DNA of 64,000 bases from Callaeas wilsoni (taxonomy: Eukaryota; Chordata; Aves; Passeriformes; Callaeidae): contig VWPU01008492.1 of NCBI GenBank assembly GCA_013398955.1, positions 62,001-126,000 on the forward strand, read 5' to 3'. This document shows positions 1-13,302 of this stretch, in pieces. The position numbers were made by a program, and so were the translations under genes. The notes below the pieces were generated by a model that saw only the letters and a list, made by a program, of their open reading frames with translations, was not told the origin of the DNA and searched no databases. How positions within the stretch are numbered: position 1 is the stretch's first letter; every line of letters begins with the position of its first letter.

Positions 1-3000
1 GAGTAGCAGAAATCCCTGACAGTACCATGGCACAGCAGAAGTCATGACCACCTGCTTTAAAGGTGACTGTTTTTTAGGAGAAATTAAGTTTAAAATTATG
101 TAAAGCTATTAAAAAGAAAATCTCCAACAGCAGAATTTGATTAAAAGTGAATGAGGCAAAGGAATCTCAGTCTCTGTGTGCCCAGGGTCTCCTGAGAGCC
201 AGGTTGTGTGAATTTATTGCACGCAGCAGGGGAGCTGCTGATGTTTGAGTTGTGCCATGGCCTCAGCTTTCAAGGAATGTGGGAGCAGGACTTGAGACGA
301 GCAATGCCTGAGGCAGGGAGGTCTGAGTCTGCTCCACAGAAACTGCCTGTTGCTTCTCCTGACTGCAAATTCCAGGCACTCACAATTCGAAATGCACATA
401 AAACCCTGCAGAGTAGCTGGAACCCACTCTGCAGCCCAAATGTGTTGTCAGACTCACTGGGCAGTGAGCTGTTTGATGTGATGTTCTACAATCCATGATA
501 AAATCAAACGTGGAATTCCGTATTTACTGGCTATCCAGTTTCCCTGAGCGCTTAAATGGCAGAGAAATCAGGTTTAAGTATTTGTCTCTAATTGTATTTG
601 TCTTCTGTACAATTGTAGAGATTAATTGAGTCTTCTATCCTGCTGGGGACACTTCATCTGCTGCCTTTGGGCAGCGGGGATGGGTGATGGGGCTTCTGAA
701 CCCCCCACAATTGTTTCCTGTTGTAAGAGTGCATGTGATGTCTGTTTTCCATCGGTGAAAATCCACAAGTCTTTGAGATTGTAGAGAACAAAGTATTCTG
801 GGATGTCAGCAGTGAATTCAGGACACAGGGATGTGGGGGAAGTCTTTAACCAGACTGGAGTTTTGCTGAAAACTCTCCAGTGCCCCGAACTGAGGCTTAA
901 ACTGACACCAGCATTTTATTGTGGTTATGCCATTTGTATTCCTTGGTGTGGAAAATGTATAAAACTGAGGAGGCAAAGCATGAAGGAACAAGTATGATAC
1001 TAAATATATTAATACCTACTATAGAAGCAGCTTTCCTTCCTCAAGATTAATTTTGCTGAGAAATGAATGTGAAACACTTCTGAAATGAGTCATTCAATTT
1101 GTCAGTCCTGAATTAGTTGGCTTAACTTAAGAAAGTACATTTTATGTTTGCTAATGTAACTATAAGTATGAAGAATGTGGCTAAAGAAGCCTCTGTGATG
1201 TTACTGGTGGCTAATTTGGAAAACATTTCTACATGTGATTTCCATATGCATCTCTGCTGGGAGGGGAAATGAAAGCCTGATTGTGCAAGCCCTTCATTGC
1301 TATGGCACACTTTTGAATGGGTTGAGGAATAAAGTCGACTTTGAGAGGAAAAATTTCCCAGCTGTGCTGAGTAACCCTAATGTGCTTCCAGTAGTCTTCC
1401 AGAGTGTTATTCATTGGGTTTATTTAGAGGTACATCACTCATACTTGCTTCCCAGGCAAAAGTGGCTGCTTGCACAGAAGTCAAACATAAATGTTTATAT
1501 ATAGTTTCATCTCTTCTGAGGTAATCATCAGTGTTGAAGAGGCCCTGGCAATAAAGGCTGACCACTGCTGCAAAAGGCCAAGGTCTTCTTGCTCTTTGCA
1601 CTTTGGAACTGGAGAACTTGATAAAGAGGAAAGGGTGAGAGAGGGCAATAATGCTGCTGTAGTTTTCTCTTTTTCCTGCTCTGGAAGAAAGGGCATCCAA
1701 GGTGCTTTCCTTATGGCTTTGGAGTCACAGAGGAAAGGCAGTTTGAACTGATAATTGATTTTTCTAGAGAACAGAAGGCCAAATAGTGACTCATGGGCTA
1801 AATCCTGTTTGCAAAGCAGTCTTCTGACCTGAGAAAATGACAAATGGCTCGTGGCTGTGTGACTTATAAGCTCCTCAGCATAGAGAATTAGCATTGCTGC
1901 CAGTCCAGAGTGGTTCACAGTGCTTCTACTCCTGAAATAAGAAAGGTCCAGTCTTGGTTAAGCAACCAGTGCCACTTTCTGGGATGATTGACAACTACCA
2001 TGGAATGGAAATAACCTGCCTTGGCATCACTGCAGGTTTTAGTGCAGGTCACAGGTCCTGTAAGGACCTTGCCAATCATTGTATTCAATTGTGCAGTAAA
2101 GAACAAAATCAAAACAAAAATACTATTGAAGTATTAGCATTTAAAATGGTTGCTCCTAAAAATCACTTATGAAACAGAAGCAACAAAGCTGCTTTGATAT
2201 GGCTGAAATGAAACCAAAACCGATGTGCTGGTAACTGCAGTGATGGACAGAGCAGGAAGCTGAAGACTAAAAGAGGCTGCAGGCACTGCAGGTGCACCCA
2301 AAGCCAAGGAGCACAGCACCGAGGGGAGGGGAAGCTGCAGCAGCAGGCCCGGTAGCCAAAGCTGCTTCAAGTAAGTTGTCTGCAAGTGCCTGATTTTACA
2401 AGCTCAAGCTGTAAGTAACGAAACCAAAAGAAGCTCTGTTTGTTATGAATCATTATTGACTAAATGATTTATAGTGTAAGCAGCTTGTGCAAGTGACTGC
2501 AAATGCAGGTGGTTTTTATATTGCCTTTCTCGCTGATTGGAATAAGGTCACTTTGCCTCCATGTGACATTGGTTTGCATTAATTACAAATTTTCCATACA
2601 GTCTTCCATCCTTGAGGTGCAGTGTGGTAAGACTTTTGGAGGTGGAATGATTGACACCAAAGAATAGCAAAGTTAAAGGCAGCTTTTTCATTTCCATCGA
2701 CAAAATCACACCCTTCCTTGTTCTTCTGCTTGGCTAGTGCATGTGGGTGGCCTGCAGTTTGGGAAAACCATTTTAGAATTGAACAACATCTCAAATATTG
2801 ATTTTTAGGCTCGAGTGTTGCTGCTGTGTATTGCTGTGGTTGTTGGGCAGGTGACAGTGATATTGCAGAATGTTACAGGAAATAAGAGGGAGCTGGTGCA
2901 CCAGGTTCTCCATTCCTTCATCCATCCGAGCAGCTCCTCTTTTCTTCAGGCCATCTCATCTCCCTACCACAGGAGTATTTCAAAAGTAGTGGAACTTGTG

Positions 3001-6000
3001 TCCTTTTAATTTTTTTTTCTTTCTAACACGGAAAAAGGTACAGGTCCTTATTTTTGTTCCTGACAACAACAACGATGAAGTTTTGAGATGACTGGAAAAA
3101 TAAAACAACGCGCAATTGTAAGGCCCTTTTTTGCAATGCTTCTGTCAAGTATTGTAGAATCACAATATTTCATTATGTGATTTCCAAAATAAAATTGTTA
3201 CTTTTTCAGGTTGGGTTCACTGTTTGTAATATGATAATTGTTCAGCATCAATGCACCAAAAAAATCCATGTAAGCCATTCAAGGTATCAGAACTTCTAGA
3301 AAGGAAAACTATTACTAATTGTGGACTTTTCCCAACCTACGTAAATTCTATTTTTGAATATATTCAACATAATTGCTCATTATGTAAGTATGTTAAAATG
3401 TACAACACCCTTACCATGTCTTCCTTCATTGAATGTCATGCTGTGAATTACAAATCTGTTAATGTAGAAGTGTAACTTGCACATTCCAAATGCAAAGATC
3501 TATTTTCTGTTCCAAGTCTGTTATGAGACCATCTGTGATTGCCAGTTTGTAAGAAGTGGATAGGAGCAATACGAGCTTGCATGCAGGTTGTACATAAACT
3601 CTGTACTCTTTCTAACTACTGTAGCATGCAGTTTGTCAGCTTTAGAGAACATCGACCAACTTTTTGTCTTAAGTTATGAAAATTTATGCAGTATTTATGT
3701 TCCAAAGCTTTTTCATAACTGCTTTCTGACTAAGAAACCATTAAGAGCCCAAATTATAAAAATCATAATTAACTGGGTATGTGGTATTGCTGTCTAGCAG
3801 TGATCTCCTTATGCAGGAGATGTGGTCTGCCTTACAGATGAGGATTTAGTCATCATCTGTACTGGGTTAATACAGGGGACAGGATCTATCAGTGCAGGTT
3901 AATCGGGTGTGATGGCAGTGGAGCAGTCTCAGCAGGCAGTGCTGTGCTGCTGGGTGGTCTCAGCCGGCACAAACCCAGCTGTGGAGCAGGGGAGTCCTGG
4001 GCTGGTGCAGGGCTCTGTGTTCAGTGCCTCTCCTGGGCGTGCGAGGGCTTTGTTGGCTCTCCTGGGGCTGCTGCTTTGTGTGCTTGTGCTGCAAGTGTAG
4101 CCAGCCAGGCACTGGCATCAAACTGCTGAGCCACCAGAACTTGCAGAGAAACTCTGGCATTTCTCCTCCTTTGCAGGACACAATTATTCTTTCTGTTGTG
4201 GAATGGTTCTCTGAGGAGATCTATGGGTACAAATGTGTTGCTTCTGTCAGCTGGTACTTGTTTTACATTTTTTTCCTCCCTTTCACCGAATGACAAAGCT
4301 GCAATGATCCTATGGATTGGCTTGGATTTATGAAAGTCAAAGTACGTGGCATGTTTTAAAGCAAGGGGTGGTGTAGGCTGGGTCTCTGCTGTTGCCCACA
4401 GCCCAGCATGTGTTTCTTAGGGAGGATCAAGGAGCTAACATCTTCAGTGCAGCTACATCGAAATATCTGAGTTAAAGTATATTTTTGCAGAAAGATAAAG
4501 TCAGGTGATCACAGAACACTTGCCTGACCTGCCAGCTGGTAGAAGCACTGTGTTTCTCTCCAGCATCTCCATTCAGCTGCAAGAGGTCTCTTGTTGCCTA
4601 TCAGAGTTCTAATTTTGCTAGGGAAAAAAAATGAAAAATGTGCGTCAATGGTGCCATAGTCTAAACTATTATGAACTGCAGGGTTTTTTTAGCATTTCTT
4701 AGTCAGTGTGGGTTACCACAGATAATAATAGTATCCTCTGCACTGTGCTAGATTGCTCTCAAATTTTAATGGCTGTTTTGAGCTTATTGGGGGTTAGCAA
4801 AGAGACTCAGTGCGGGCTAAGTGAGGTAACGATGAGTTTAGGAAGCGTTTTTTTTTATCAAACTTCCACTAAACTTCTTTAAGGATTAAAACATCTGACC
4901 TACCACCCCCTAGCTCATGTGTCCATCCAGCAGTAGCTCTTCTCATCTGTGGGACCAGTATTTGCTCTGCCTGCACCTCAAAAATCCACAGATGTTTGAA
5001 ACATTGATGCATTTCCCCTGACATATTTCTTTCTTTTTCTTTTTTTTTTTTTTTTTGTTAATAATGAAATTAGCTCCTGAGCTCTGCATTATAGCCTGAC
5101 AGTGGCCCCATCTTCAGAAGCAACTATAAATGATGCATCTATTTTAACCTTGTTTCCTGAAGCAATTAAGTTTTTTTGGAGACATTGTCAGTCTGTCCCT
5201 CTGTGTTCACCCAATAACTTTTTAACCTGTTGTCAGATTACTGTAAAACCTGACAGAGAGATGGATATTCAACTTACAAATTCTGGAGTAATTCCATGAA
5301 AGCAGATGGCTAATTAAAGGAAAGCAACCCAATTAGAGTCCGTAAGGGAAATGTTTCATCATGTGCTTAGCACTTGAGTTCTTCATGGAATTTACACGAA
5401 ATATTCCAAGTATAACAAAGCTTTCATTAGTGCCAGTAATGTGTTGAACATTATGGAGTCACAAATCTACCAGTACTGTTAGTTCTGCAATTCATATTTT
5501 TCTGTTGCCATTAACTATTTTAAGGAAAACAAACAAAACGGTCTGGAAGTTGATTTAAGATTTTTATTTCTAGACCAACTACTTCTTTCACACCATTATT
5601 TTTGTATTATTATAGTAAAATATGAGGAACAGTGTGCCCTGGCAGCCAGGAGGGCCAACTGTGTCCAAGCCTGTGATATGGATTATAGCTTGATTATTTT
5701 TTAAAAAAACCAGTCATTATAATTCCTCCCCTTTTTTAGTATCTCATTCTTTTTCTTTTTCCCCCCCTCTCTTCTAATGAAATAAATCAGCTTGTGTTTT
5801 TATTCCACACTGCCCCAAACCAGAATCCTCCAGCACCTGTGCTTTTCCAGAATGCTTCTGTGAAAGTTGTGCAGCGAGGCCACTGCAGTTGAAAGGCCTT
5901 TGAAGTGTCTGTAAAATTACACTTCTGGTACAGCAGCAAAGATCCATTTTGTCTGGCAAATACTGGGTGGCAGAAAGGGAGGAACACTCGGAGTGTGTGG

Positions 6001-7370
6001 TTTCAGTGCTGGTGTTTGAAGTGAGTCTCGTTACATTTCTGTGACTGCTCCCGTCCCCATCGAGCTGCCTTCTGCTGGGTCCCAGCTAAGGAGATGTCAA
6101 AGATAAATTAGCTCCTGTAATTAGGATGCCCGACCTCGCTGGTGGAACAGCAGCTAATCCTGAGGATTGTAAAAGTGTGTACAGTTTCTTGATATAACTC
6201 AAATTGTCCTCGTGGCAGGAAGTGGAGCAGAGCCCAAGGAGGGTATCGGGGTGCACTTCTGGGCACAGCGTGCACAGCTCGCTGTTGGGCTGTTTGACAA
6301 ACGAACCTCTCGGAAAAGGGTGAGCTTTGAAGATGCTCTGTGGAGCTGGGATTGCAGTTTTGCTCATCTGATTTGTGTGTCCTTGACAATAGGTATAAAA
6401 TATATCAGAAGCTATCAGAACTATTATATAGTTTACTTCACTTTTGGAATATATAATGGTATGAGATCAAGATGATGCTCTTTATTGCCACAGAAACAAA
6501 AGAAAGCCTTTTGCAGAATTATGTTTAGTGATTAAATCTCTCCAAAGAGGTTCCCAGAAACATTCACGTGCATGCCATTAGCTTACTGGTGTGGTTCTTG
6601 TTGGGTAAAGCCAGTCTTTGCTATGCCATAGAGGGCTACATCTTAATATTGCCTTTTCTTTTGAGAAGGCAAGGTCTCAAAAGGTAAATTCTAGGTATCA
6701 TCAGACCATATCTCCTGGAATTCACCTGATAAGAGTGTCTCTTTCTTAAACAACTGTAGACAAAGAGGCCTTGAAGACTTGGAGATGATATTTTCCCAAG
6801 TTTATGAACGTTCACTGTTTTAAATCTTACTGTTCTGGAGATCTTTGCAGTGCCCTGTATCTCTATTTATTTTTAAGCTTCTCATCTAAGGGCTATCTTG
6901 CGATAATGAGTTTCACAATTTAGTTGCACTGTGTAAAGCTGGATTTTTGTTTATCAAGTTAATAATTCACTTTGAGTGAATGCCACATTTCTGTTGAGCC
7001 CTGGGACCTGAGGAACAGAAAACAGAAGTCCAAAAATACTTTAAATTGGCTAAGGTGATCTAGAAGTCAGGAGGGCAAATCTCTGCAGGTGCAGGGATTA
7101 GTCACCTTCTGAAGTGCTATTTAGGAAAATTTACTTTATTTGAAATTATGCAGGTAATTCTTTAGCCAGCATCAGAATTCTTCTAATTATTTTGACTGAT
7201 GATAATACAATGGTGCCTCTGGGATAGAATATGAAAGCATCTTCCAGCATCCGGTACCTGTCCCTCACTTCAGTAGCATCAATTGATCTTGACTCTTCTG
7301 GCATCAGTGGAATTGCAGCTCCTGTGTAAAATCAGAGAGTGGGAAGTTGAAACGCTTTGTTTCTGCTTTG
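1..7370. other. Non-coding AT-rich DNA, no gene seen
   Basis: I see no gene, RNA gene or recognisable transposon here. Open frames are short (the longest is about 145 codons, minus strand, 1481-1918) and overlap one another on both strands without family resemblance. The DNA contains ordinary homopolymer runs, such as a T run near 5039-5056, and pyrimidine-rich stretches near 5735-5775. The composition fits intergenic or intronic vertebrate DNA. Short, old repeats that need a repeat library to detect could be present. Confidence 0.6.
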
Positions 7371-7380
7371 TTTTTTTTTT

Positions 7381-7416
<36 letters not shown>
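7371..7416. repeat. Poly-T tract (46 bases, one C interruption)
   Basis: The tract is 22 T, one C, then 23 T. It could be the poly(A) tail of a minus-strand retrocopy lying to its right, but I recognise no source sequence there. It could equally be a simple slippage repeat. Length is likely to vary between individuals. Confidence 0.9.
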
Positions 7417-7417
<1 letters not shown>

Positions 7418-8559
7418 ATTTTCTTTTACCAGCCTGATTACTGAATGAAGCAGGGCCAGTTCTCTGCTGTTTTCATGTCCCTGTGCCAAAGGCAAAAATA
7501 AAAAAAGTATGGAAGTGGAAGCTGTTCTCTTTCAATTTATAAACCCTTAATTTGCACTCTTTGCACAGTTTTGAAGACAAATGGCTTTAGTGCATGAAAG
7601 TATCTTGTTCTAGGTTGCTCTCTTTTTGGGGGTTTATCAAGTAATTATGTTAATCATAGGTCTCCTGACTTCTGGTTCTGGTTCTTTCTCTTTTGCATCT
7701 AGGTAACAATAGTGAAGGAACAAAAAGTAAGCATAGATATAAATGTCTTACTTACTTGATCTTTGTTTAAACATGCCATAAACATGGGGAGATTTTTATG
7801 ACAAGTAATTATGGGTGGTTTTTTCTGGTGATTTTTGTTTCGGTTTTTCATGTCAAGTAGCTATTAGCACCCTTGAGTTTGATTGTTTTCTAGATTTTAC
7901 ACTGCCTGTGAGGAGTTTTCATTCCCTTCTCTTCTGAAGTGTGGTAGCACAGAAGAATGGGTTAAACTTAATCTAAGTTATTTTTTGTAGTTTGAAGTGA
8001 ACACACTGGCATGGAGTAATAGCAAACTGTTATGATGCTGAGATTCCGTCTCTCAGGGTGATTGTTTTAACACAAGCCATGATGGCAGCATGAGCATCAA
8101 GCAGGTTGGGAAAGAGAATTTCCCATGAAGTTACCATTGTCACGTATTTTGCTCCTAACCTGCCTGCATAAAGGGCTTTTTTTCTTTTTTTGGTGATATC
8201 TGCAACATGAGCCTCATCAGCTCTGAAACGTCCTCCCTTCAGAAAGCGTGACAGGACGTTTCTTCCCACCTAATTAACAATTCTGTTACCTCAATATATG
8301 CATTTTGTTTCTAAAATTAATGTAAGTCAAGAGCACACTTGTCCAGAAACCAGTTTATCGTCCTTGCTGTGCTGTGTGGCTGCCTGAAGGTACAGAGAGC
8401 TGCCAGCTGCCTGGGCACGAGAGCTCACACAACTTTAAAAACGCAGTTCTAAGCTGTCATAGTCAGTCTGCAGTCATTGGGGGGACCCTAAAAGTAACTT
8501 TACTGCAGAATCCCCCCAAACTCTCCTGTGGTTAGGAGCTGTACAGATGTCTTGTGGTG
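7417..8559. other. Non-coding DNA, nothing recognised
   Basis: No gene or repeat family is recognised. A 79-codon minus-strand frame (8030-8269) has no family resemblance and I treat it as chance. Confidence 0.55.
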
Positions 8560-8608
8560 ATATATATATGTATATATATGTGTGTGTGTGTTTAGAGTTA
8601 GAGTTAGA
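8560..8608. repeat. TA/TG microsatellite followed by GTTAGA units
   Basis: Alternating TA dinucleotides run into TG dinucleotides, ending about 8591. They are followed by about three GTTAGA hexamers. The hexamer differs from the vertebrate telomere unit, so I do not call it an interstitial telomere. It lies just upstream of the LTR at about 8.65 kb. Confidence 0.8.
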
Positions 8609-8639
8609 ATATCTTAGTTTAGGCATCAAGCTGGCGATA

Positions 8640-9293
8640 TGGAATAAGGAGTGGAATGTCTTGGGGTGATTCTATGACCATACTGTATTCCCCATGGCCT
8701 GCTTGATCTCTAGCATACCTTTAAATTGCAAAGGGAGAGAGAGACACGGAGGGAACTCTTCAAAGCGGCCAGCTTGACCTTGCACTTAGAATGTTTACAT
8801 TTTTCTGCCAGTTAGGAGGGCAAAGAGAAGAGTTTTGCTCTCTAGCTCCTTCAGCTTTCAGATGAGAAGGGACTGCAATCTGCCTCAGCAGCTTCTGTTC
8901 CTTTTTGGCCTGTTTTTGGCTTGTACTTTGTCCCAGACCAGCTCCCATCTCCGGCCCTGCTCGGCGGGACCCTCCAAGGGGGATCGTCGGACCTGCCTGG
9001 CCTGGCCCAGCGTAGGGATGCAGGTTTTACCTACAGAAAGAACTCTAAAATCCATAGTCCTCTTTTAGGGGATGGAGGAGGGGGGCTTCAATGTCTTTTT
9101 CTGCCTTGTGCCTGTGGAGGGACTCTGTTAAATAAATAGTTTTTTCCACTTTCATTTGAGAAATTATTTTCCTGAACCTGTGGGGAAGGGGCTGCTGGGG
9201 CCTGCTTGCCTGGCAGGCAGGAGAGGGAGAGAGACACTCTTTTTCAGGTTGCTTCCTCCTGAAATTTGGATATGTGTCCAAACTGGCACAACA
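8640..9293 (+). mobile_element. Solo-type LTR of an avian endogenous retrovirus
   Basis: The block has the layout of a long terminal repeat. A U3-like part starts near 8658 and is shared with an inverted second copy at 58475-58753. An AATAAA polyadenylation signal sits at 9131-9136, followed by a T/GT-rich stretch and a U5-like tail that ends in CA near 9293. The tail resembles avian ERVL-type LTR ends I know, but I could not compare it with a library. No gag, pol or env frames follow, so it is probably a solo LTR. The left boundary is uncertain because the first bases do not match the second copy. The last 40 or so bases are repeated in the 400-bp tandem duplication immediately downstream. 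Confidence 0.65.
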
Positions 9294-10032
9294 GGATAAG
9301 AGAGAAAATGAATTTTTGTTCTGGAGTCTCTGATGGATTCTCTCTTGTATGTATTTTTAAAAGTACTTTTCTGAAATACTCTGATTCTTGAGAGAGTGTG
9401 TTCAGAAGACATTGTGCTCTTCTTGTGTTGCAGAAGCCGAGGCCACCAGGATGGTGGTGCCTTTCCCACGTGCTCCCTGTGAGCTGAGGTGCGCGGCAGC
9501 ACCGCGGGCAGCATGGGAGGGATTGCTCAGCAGAGGTTGTTCATGTGTGCTGCCATCAGGATGGGCTCAGTTCAGTGCCCCAGCAAATTCTGCTGTGCTA
9601 ACCCACCTGGCTGTCCTGAGCACCAGGGCTTTGGAGGTCAGTGTGGCTGGGTTTCCTCCTGAAATTCGGATATGTGTCCAAACTGGCACAACAGAATAAG
9701 AGAGAAAATGAATTTTTGTTCTAGAGTCTATGATGGATTCTTTCTTGTATGTATTTTTAAAAGTACTGTTCTGAAATCGTCTGATTCTTGAGAGTGTGTT
9801 CAGAAGACATTGTGCTCTTGTGTTGCAGAAGCCGAGGCCACCACAATGGTGGTGTTCCCTGTGAGCTGAGGTGCGCGGCAGCACCGCGGGCAGCATGGGA
9901 GGGATTGCTCAGCAGAGGTTGTTCATGTGTGCTGCCATCAGGATGGGCTCGGTTCAGTGCCCCAGCAAATTCTGCTGTGCTAACCCACCTGGCTGTCCTG
10001 AGCACCAGGGCTTTGGAGGTCAGTGTGGCTGG
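9251..10032. repeat. Tandem duplication, two copies of about 400 bp
   Basis: Positions 9251-9650 and 9651-10032 align with an offset of 400 bases and differ at only a few percent of sites, plus small deletions in the second copy. The largest deletion, about 15-17 bases, falls near 9840-9860. Copy 1 begins inside the last 40 bases of the LTR, so both copies carry that LTR end. No N separates the copies, which favours a real duplication over a gap artefact. Open frames in the two copies are homologous to each other and resemble no known protein. Confidence 0.9.
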
Positions 10033-13000
10033 GGGTGACTTGGCACAGCTCCTGAGCCATGTGAAACCCCCGATGTGTTGCACCCAAAGCACCTTGGTAA
10101 AGGATGAGCGTTACGGTTCCTAATTCAAGCACATAAAATTTGGCCAATGCCTCCCCCTTGTGCATGTGCATTAGGATACAGCTCTGTTGTGTGGTCTCCT
10201 GCTGTGGCAGTGTCTCCCTCCTTGCTCAGGAAAGAGGAACTTCAGCTGGGGCTGAGCTGGGGTTTTGCAGCACCTGTGGCTGCTGATCCTGGCTTTCTGT
10301 TGTTGAAGAACTGGGAAGGCATCAGTGACTGCGGAATTACAGAGGAAAAGGGAGGACCTTGAATACTTTTCATCTGAGCTTCAGTTCCAGCCACTACCCT
10401 GTGCGTGTGCTATTTAACTGCACATCTTCAGTGTACATGCACGTGTGCCATAATGCAGTGAAATGTCCTAAATAAACCAGAAAAGTGTTTTGGGGGGTTT
10501 CTTCCACAGTCCTCATAAAAGCTGTTTCTCATGGTCTGATGAGGTCTGTACACAGATTTTTATTCCTTTCCCTTACTTGGCTCGTCACCATCACTGATTG
10601 CTGATGACCAGTGACTCAATGAAATGCTGAACCTCTACATCAGTTTAAAAATCCCATTGTCGATAATAAACTGGCTGCATTCATGTCCAGAAGATATGTA
10701 GCTGTGTAAAAACGTGCATTGTCATTCTGACTAGCATAAAATAAGCTTATGAAACTTTAATGCAGACCTATCGCTCAGAGGAAAATCCCCCTACTTGCAT
10801 CAGGATGCTGAAATGACACAGCTGTTAGTTTATATAGTCACCTGCTCTCTCCTTTGCCTGACAGAAGCGCTGAAATCATGGCTCTGCTCTTTATTCCCTA
10901 TTTCTGCTAGTAAATCTTCTGTGACAGGAAAAAAACTGAATGTATTTTGGTGCAGGGAATTAGAATATTAGCTTCTTTTTGTTGTTGTTGTCTAACTAGA
11001 GAAATGTATTTCCTGTCACAGCTGTTTCCAAGGAAAAACACATTTCCATTATTTGCTTATAATTTCTATTACTATTATGTGAACTGTTTGCACTTCCAAA
11101 TGGTTAAAGAACAGTTGGAAATATTTGGCTCTAGGGGCTGAAATTTCGACATACCTGTTACACAAAATCTGAAACTCAGACGTTAATAGAAAAATATATT
11201 CTGAAATATAGATGTACATTTGGCAGAAGGCTTTAAGTCAGTATGCATTCCAGTATTAAAGATACTTCAATTTAAAAGCATATTTCATATACCTCTGAAA
11301 CACTTTTCTTTTATCTGAAACTGTCATCACATTCAAAATTAATATAATTTAAATTCCAGAGTACTTAATGTTATTACATAAGTAGAAAGTTCTAAACATG
11401 ATTGTGTTTATATTGATTCTATTTTTCTGAGGATTGGATTCACTGCATTAAAACTCTACAGAAGAAATCAGTCTTTTTGTTTTTCTCCACTTACAGAGTC
11501 TTTTTTAATGACTTTGTCTGCAATGTGACATTAAGAAAAGAAGTACTTTCTTAGCTGCTTTGTAAAAGCTGCTTTGTTTTCTCACTCTGATCTTTCCACA
11601 AAGATCACTTGGGAAGGGCAAGAGTTAAATTGAAGTACTGGATTTTCAAGGACACAGGAGAGACTGAAATACATCCCTGTGAGCTGCCCCTATCCCTCGT
11701 GTGTACCAAAGCCCTTATTTCATGGAGTGCATAAATCCAGAAAAACACATTACTGATCCCACACCAGAACACATGCGTGCTCTGCTGTCATTTCTAGTGA
11801 TGTATCTCATAACTTAAACATGAGTTTTAGCTTTATACCTAGCCCAATAAGGGGAAAAGTAGCATTTCATGTAGCTATTAACTTCCCTATTGCATGGTGA
11901 CGCTGTGGAATTTGCATGGCAAGATGATCGGGGTATTTTGCAACAGATTATCTATTCTTATCCCCTCCACTGAACTTTATTATTATTATTATTATTCTGT
12001 GGGGTTTTTAGTCTGTTCAGAGCTAAAGAATTGCATAATTTGGGAAAAAAGGAGCCTTTATGGGAAACTGCATTTCTGAGGCATATATCAGATATGATGT
12101 TGCTGTCAGGTCTTGTCATTAAATAGGAGGAACATCAGCACAAAAATGAGTCTTTGTACGCCTTGACATCTATGTTAAGAAGTATTTATGCGAGAATTAA
12201 GTTTCTGCTGCAGTGAATGGAGCTGATGTTTGTGTTTCCATCTATTCAAAAGTGGACTTCTGGTGATGCTTATGTCCGTGAGGAGGGCAGGTGAGACTCA
12301 CCAGCAGCTATTCTCCTGTCTTTAGCGTTGGATTATTGATATCCTGGGGAAAAAATGTAAATGTCATGTAAATCATTTCAGATGGAGTTCAGTCCAGTGG
12401 CAGTAAGAAGCCTGATTACTTTGTTCTGACCTTTGGTAGTCTCAAATGTGTATAAATTTCCAGTAAAGTGAAAGGATGCCCATACAGGCTTTTGGCTGCT
12501 TAACATATATTTCCTACTTCAGTAGAACTGAAGCATTACAAGGACTCTACCCTATTTTTCAAATAAATAGAATTGTCCCCCCCCTTTTTTTTTTTTTTTC
12601 CTCTTGGCTGAAAACACATTAATAATATCCATCAGCACTGAAATTTCTTAACTCACCTTGACTGAGAACAAGAGACTCCATAGCTGTTAGGTCTGTAGAA
12701 ATGATGCAAATTTACCAGAAAATTCTTTTTCTAAGCATTACAAAATTGGATTACTCTTCCCTCTGGATGAAATCTTTCAAATATATAAAATAATATCTCA
12801 ACGGTTCATGATGTAATTTGGTATCAAAATAGCAGAAATGAGTGAATGTCACTCTTCCTGGGAATTACTCTTCTAAAACTCAGTAACTCACAGCTAGAAC
12901 CACAGACTTTACAGTTTCTTTTTAATCATGGTCTACTGGCACCTTTAGCTTAGATGCTGAAAAATGTATCTTTCTGCAACTAGTTCAATGAATTTCTTAA

Positions 13001-13220
13001 GCTGTTATCCTAAATTTTAGATGTTATCTGTATCTTATTTTATTCTCAGGTCTATAGCTTTGTTTAGAATCACATTGTTTTCTGTGATTTTTAACATGTT
13101 ATGTCTTCTGACACTCATTTTGTCACTTCCAGTGTTTTGATTCCAATATATGTGGCTTCCAGTGCTAAAATTATATGTCTTCAGTTGATTTGCATTCAAC
13201 ACTTGCCCACTTCTTAACTT
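10033..13220. other. Non-coding AT-rich DNA, no gene seen
   Basis: No gene recognised. It contains one TTA microsatellite (11977-11996) and a C-run/T-run at about 12577-12599. Open frames are at most about 71 codons. Confidence 0.6.
11977..11996. repeat. TTA trinucleotide microsatellite
   Basis: Between six and seven uninterrupted TTA units, in AT-rich surroundings with no gene. Confidence 0.9.
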
Positions 13221-13302
13221 CAATAATATCCCTGGCTGTGTTAGGTTTGCAGTTGGACTCTATGGCCTTAAGGTTTTTTCCAACATAAATGATTCTATGA
13301 TT
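13221..13302 (+). mobile_element. CR1 LINE 3'-end fragment, plus strand
   Basis: The last 80 or so bases match the well-known CR1 3' terminus: a stretch around the GTTGGACTC motif, a TTTTCCAACATAAATG-type stretch, then the terminal ATTCTATGA motif near 13294-13302. It is heavily 5'-truncated, as is usual for CR1, and carries no coding sequence. Confidence 0.85.

Noticed and set aside
7371..7416. Poly-T as proof of a processed pseudogene
   Set aside because: No recognisable gene sequence lies beside it.
8592..8608. Interstitial telomeric repeat
   Set aside because: The unit is GTTAGA, repeated about three times, not the vertebrate TTAGGG.
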